From positions 2,756,395 to 2,820,394 of the forward strand of contig OY764545.1 in NCBI GenBank assembly GCA_963668495.1: a stretch of 64,000 nt of DNA, read 5' to 3'. Of this stretch, positions 63,648 through 64,000 are shown piece after piece; the first letter of the stretch is position 1, and each line of letters opens with the position of its first letter. Both the position numbers and the translations under genes were made by a program. This stretch comes from Oleispirillum sp963668495 (GTDB lineage Bacteria; Pseudomonadota; Alphaproteobacteria; Rhodospirillales; Rhodospirillaceae). The notes under the pieces were generated by a model. It was not told where the DNA came from, ran no database searches, and saw only the letters and a list, made by a program, of their open reading frames with translations.

Positions 63648-64000
63648 TAGCGTACCTCCTCTGCGGACAGGGTCGGCAAATGCCCTCTCGCCTGCAAATA
63701 CCCTTCACAACATGCTTTTGCCAAGGTGCGCACACGACCGATATAGGACGCACGTTCCGTCACACTGATGACACCGCGCGCATCCAGCAAGTTGAACAAA
63801 TGGGATGCCTTCAGGCAGTAATCATAAGCCGGGAGTGGTACTCCGGCGGCAACCAGCGCAGCACATTCGGCTTCGGCATCTTTAAAGTGCTGCAACAGCA
63901 TATCGGTGTTGGCGAGCTCAAAATTGTGCCGGGAATATTCGACTTCCGACTGATGGAATACGTCGCGGTATTTTACACCCCGACCGTTGAAATCCAGATC
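63647..64000 (-). CDS. glyQ: Glycyl-tRNA synthetase, alpha subunit (C-terminal part)
   Basis: The frame is open to the right edge; about 117 C-terminal residues are visible. They include DFNGRGVKYRDVFHQSEVEY, NFELANTDMLL, then LPAYDYCLKASHLFNLLDARG, a signature of GlyQ. The catalytic N-terminal part lies outside the window. Confidence 0.95.
   Translation of the reverse strand, partial: DLDFNGRGVKYRDVFHQSEVEYSRHNFELANTDMLLQHFKDAEAECAALVAAGVPLPAYDYCLKASHLFNLLDARGVISVTERASYIGRVRTLAKACCEGYLQARGHLPTLSAEEVR

Overview
The window looks like a chromosome segment of an alphaproteobacterium, most likely of the Rhodospirillales type. The clues are the block murA-hisG(short form)-hisD-UPF0262-phosphatase-infA-maf-RNase E/G-yacG, the two-subunit glycyl-tRNA synthetase and pyruvate phosphate dikinase. 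Two unrelated prophages interrupt this backbone. The species cannot be named from the sequence alone.

Layout. (1) 1-~8.85 kb is the right part of a Mu-like prophage. It holds the end of the tape measure gene, Mu N/P/gp45/gp46/gp47/gp48 homologues, tail fibre and glycine-rich adhesin genes, a short Tad2-like (DUF2829) gene, a membrane protein, a run of five hairpins, and the overlapping com-mom pair of Mu. A 22-bp-spaced A-tract array after mom is a candidate right end. (2) 8.9-17.6 kb is host: tRNA-Phe, a GFA-family gene, and housekeeping genes on the minus strand up to dcd, a small conserved gene and tRNA-Thr(GGT). (3) 17,576-52,178 is a complete temperate prophage integrated in tRNA-Thr, bounded by a 51-bp perfect direct repeat. 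(4) 52.2-64 kb is host again: pyrC, asnB, three glycosyltransferases, ppdK, glyS and the end of glyQ.

How the second prophage works. Its left arm is transcribed leftward: Cro-like and CII-like regulators, a methyltransferase, a RuvC-like nuclease, replication-type genes, terminases, a T7-like podovirus head and short tail, tail fibre, endolysin and holin. The right arm is transcribed rightward: small early genes, YqaJ exonuclease and RecT annealase, a tRNA-like stretch, DUF5131, a cytosine-methyltransferase-like protein, excisionase and integrase. A LexA-like repressor appears to control both arms through one 16-bp operator (consensus RCGGTTAATTAACCGY). The operator lies inside the 17-bp spacer of a leftward promoter at 40.7 kb and of a rightward promoter at 44.95 kb. 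This resembles the PR/PL logic of lambda.

The region between these two operator clusters (41.5-44.9 kb) is a cargo island. It holds an AT-rich two-gene cassette (AAA15-type ATPase plus an unrecognised 168-residue protein) with its own terminator. Facing it is an operon with a secreted endonuclease I, a 160-residue protein and a membrane protein. The ATPase cassette is the best candidate here for an undescribed defence or superinfection-exclusion system.
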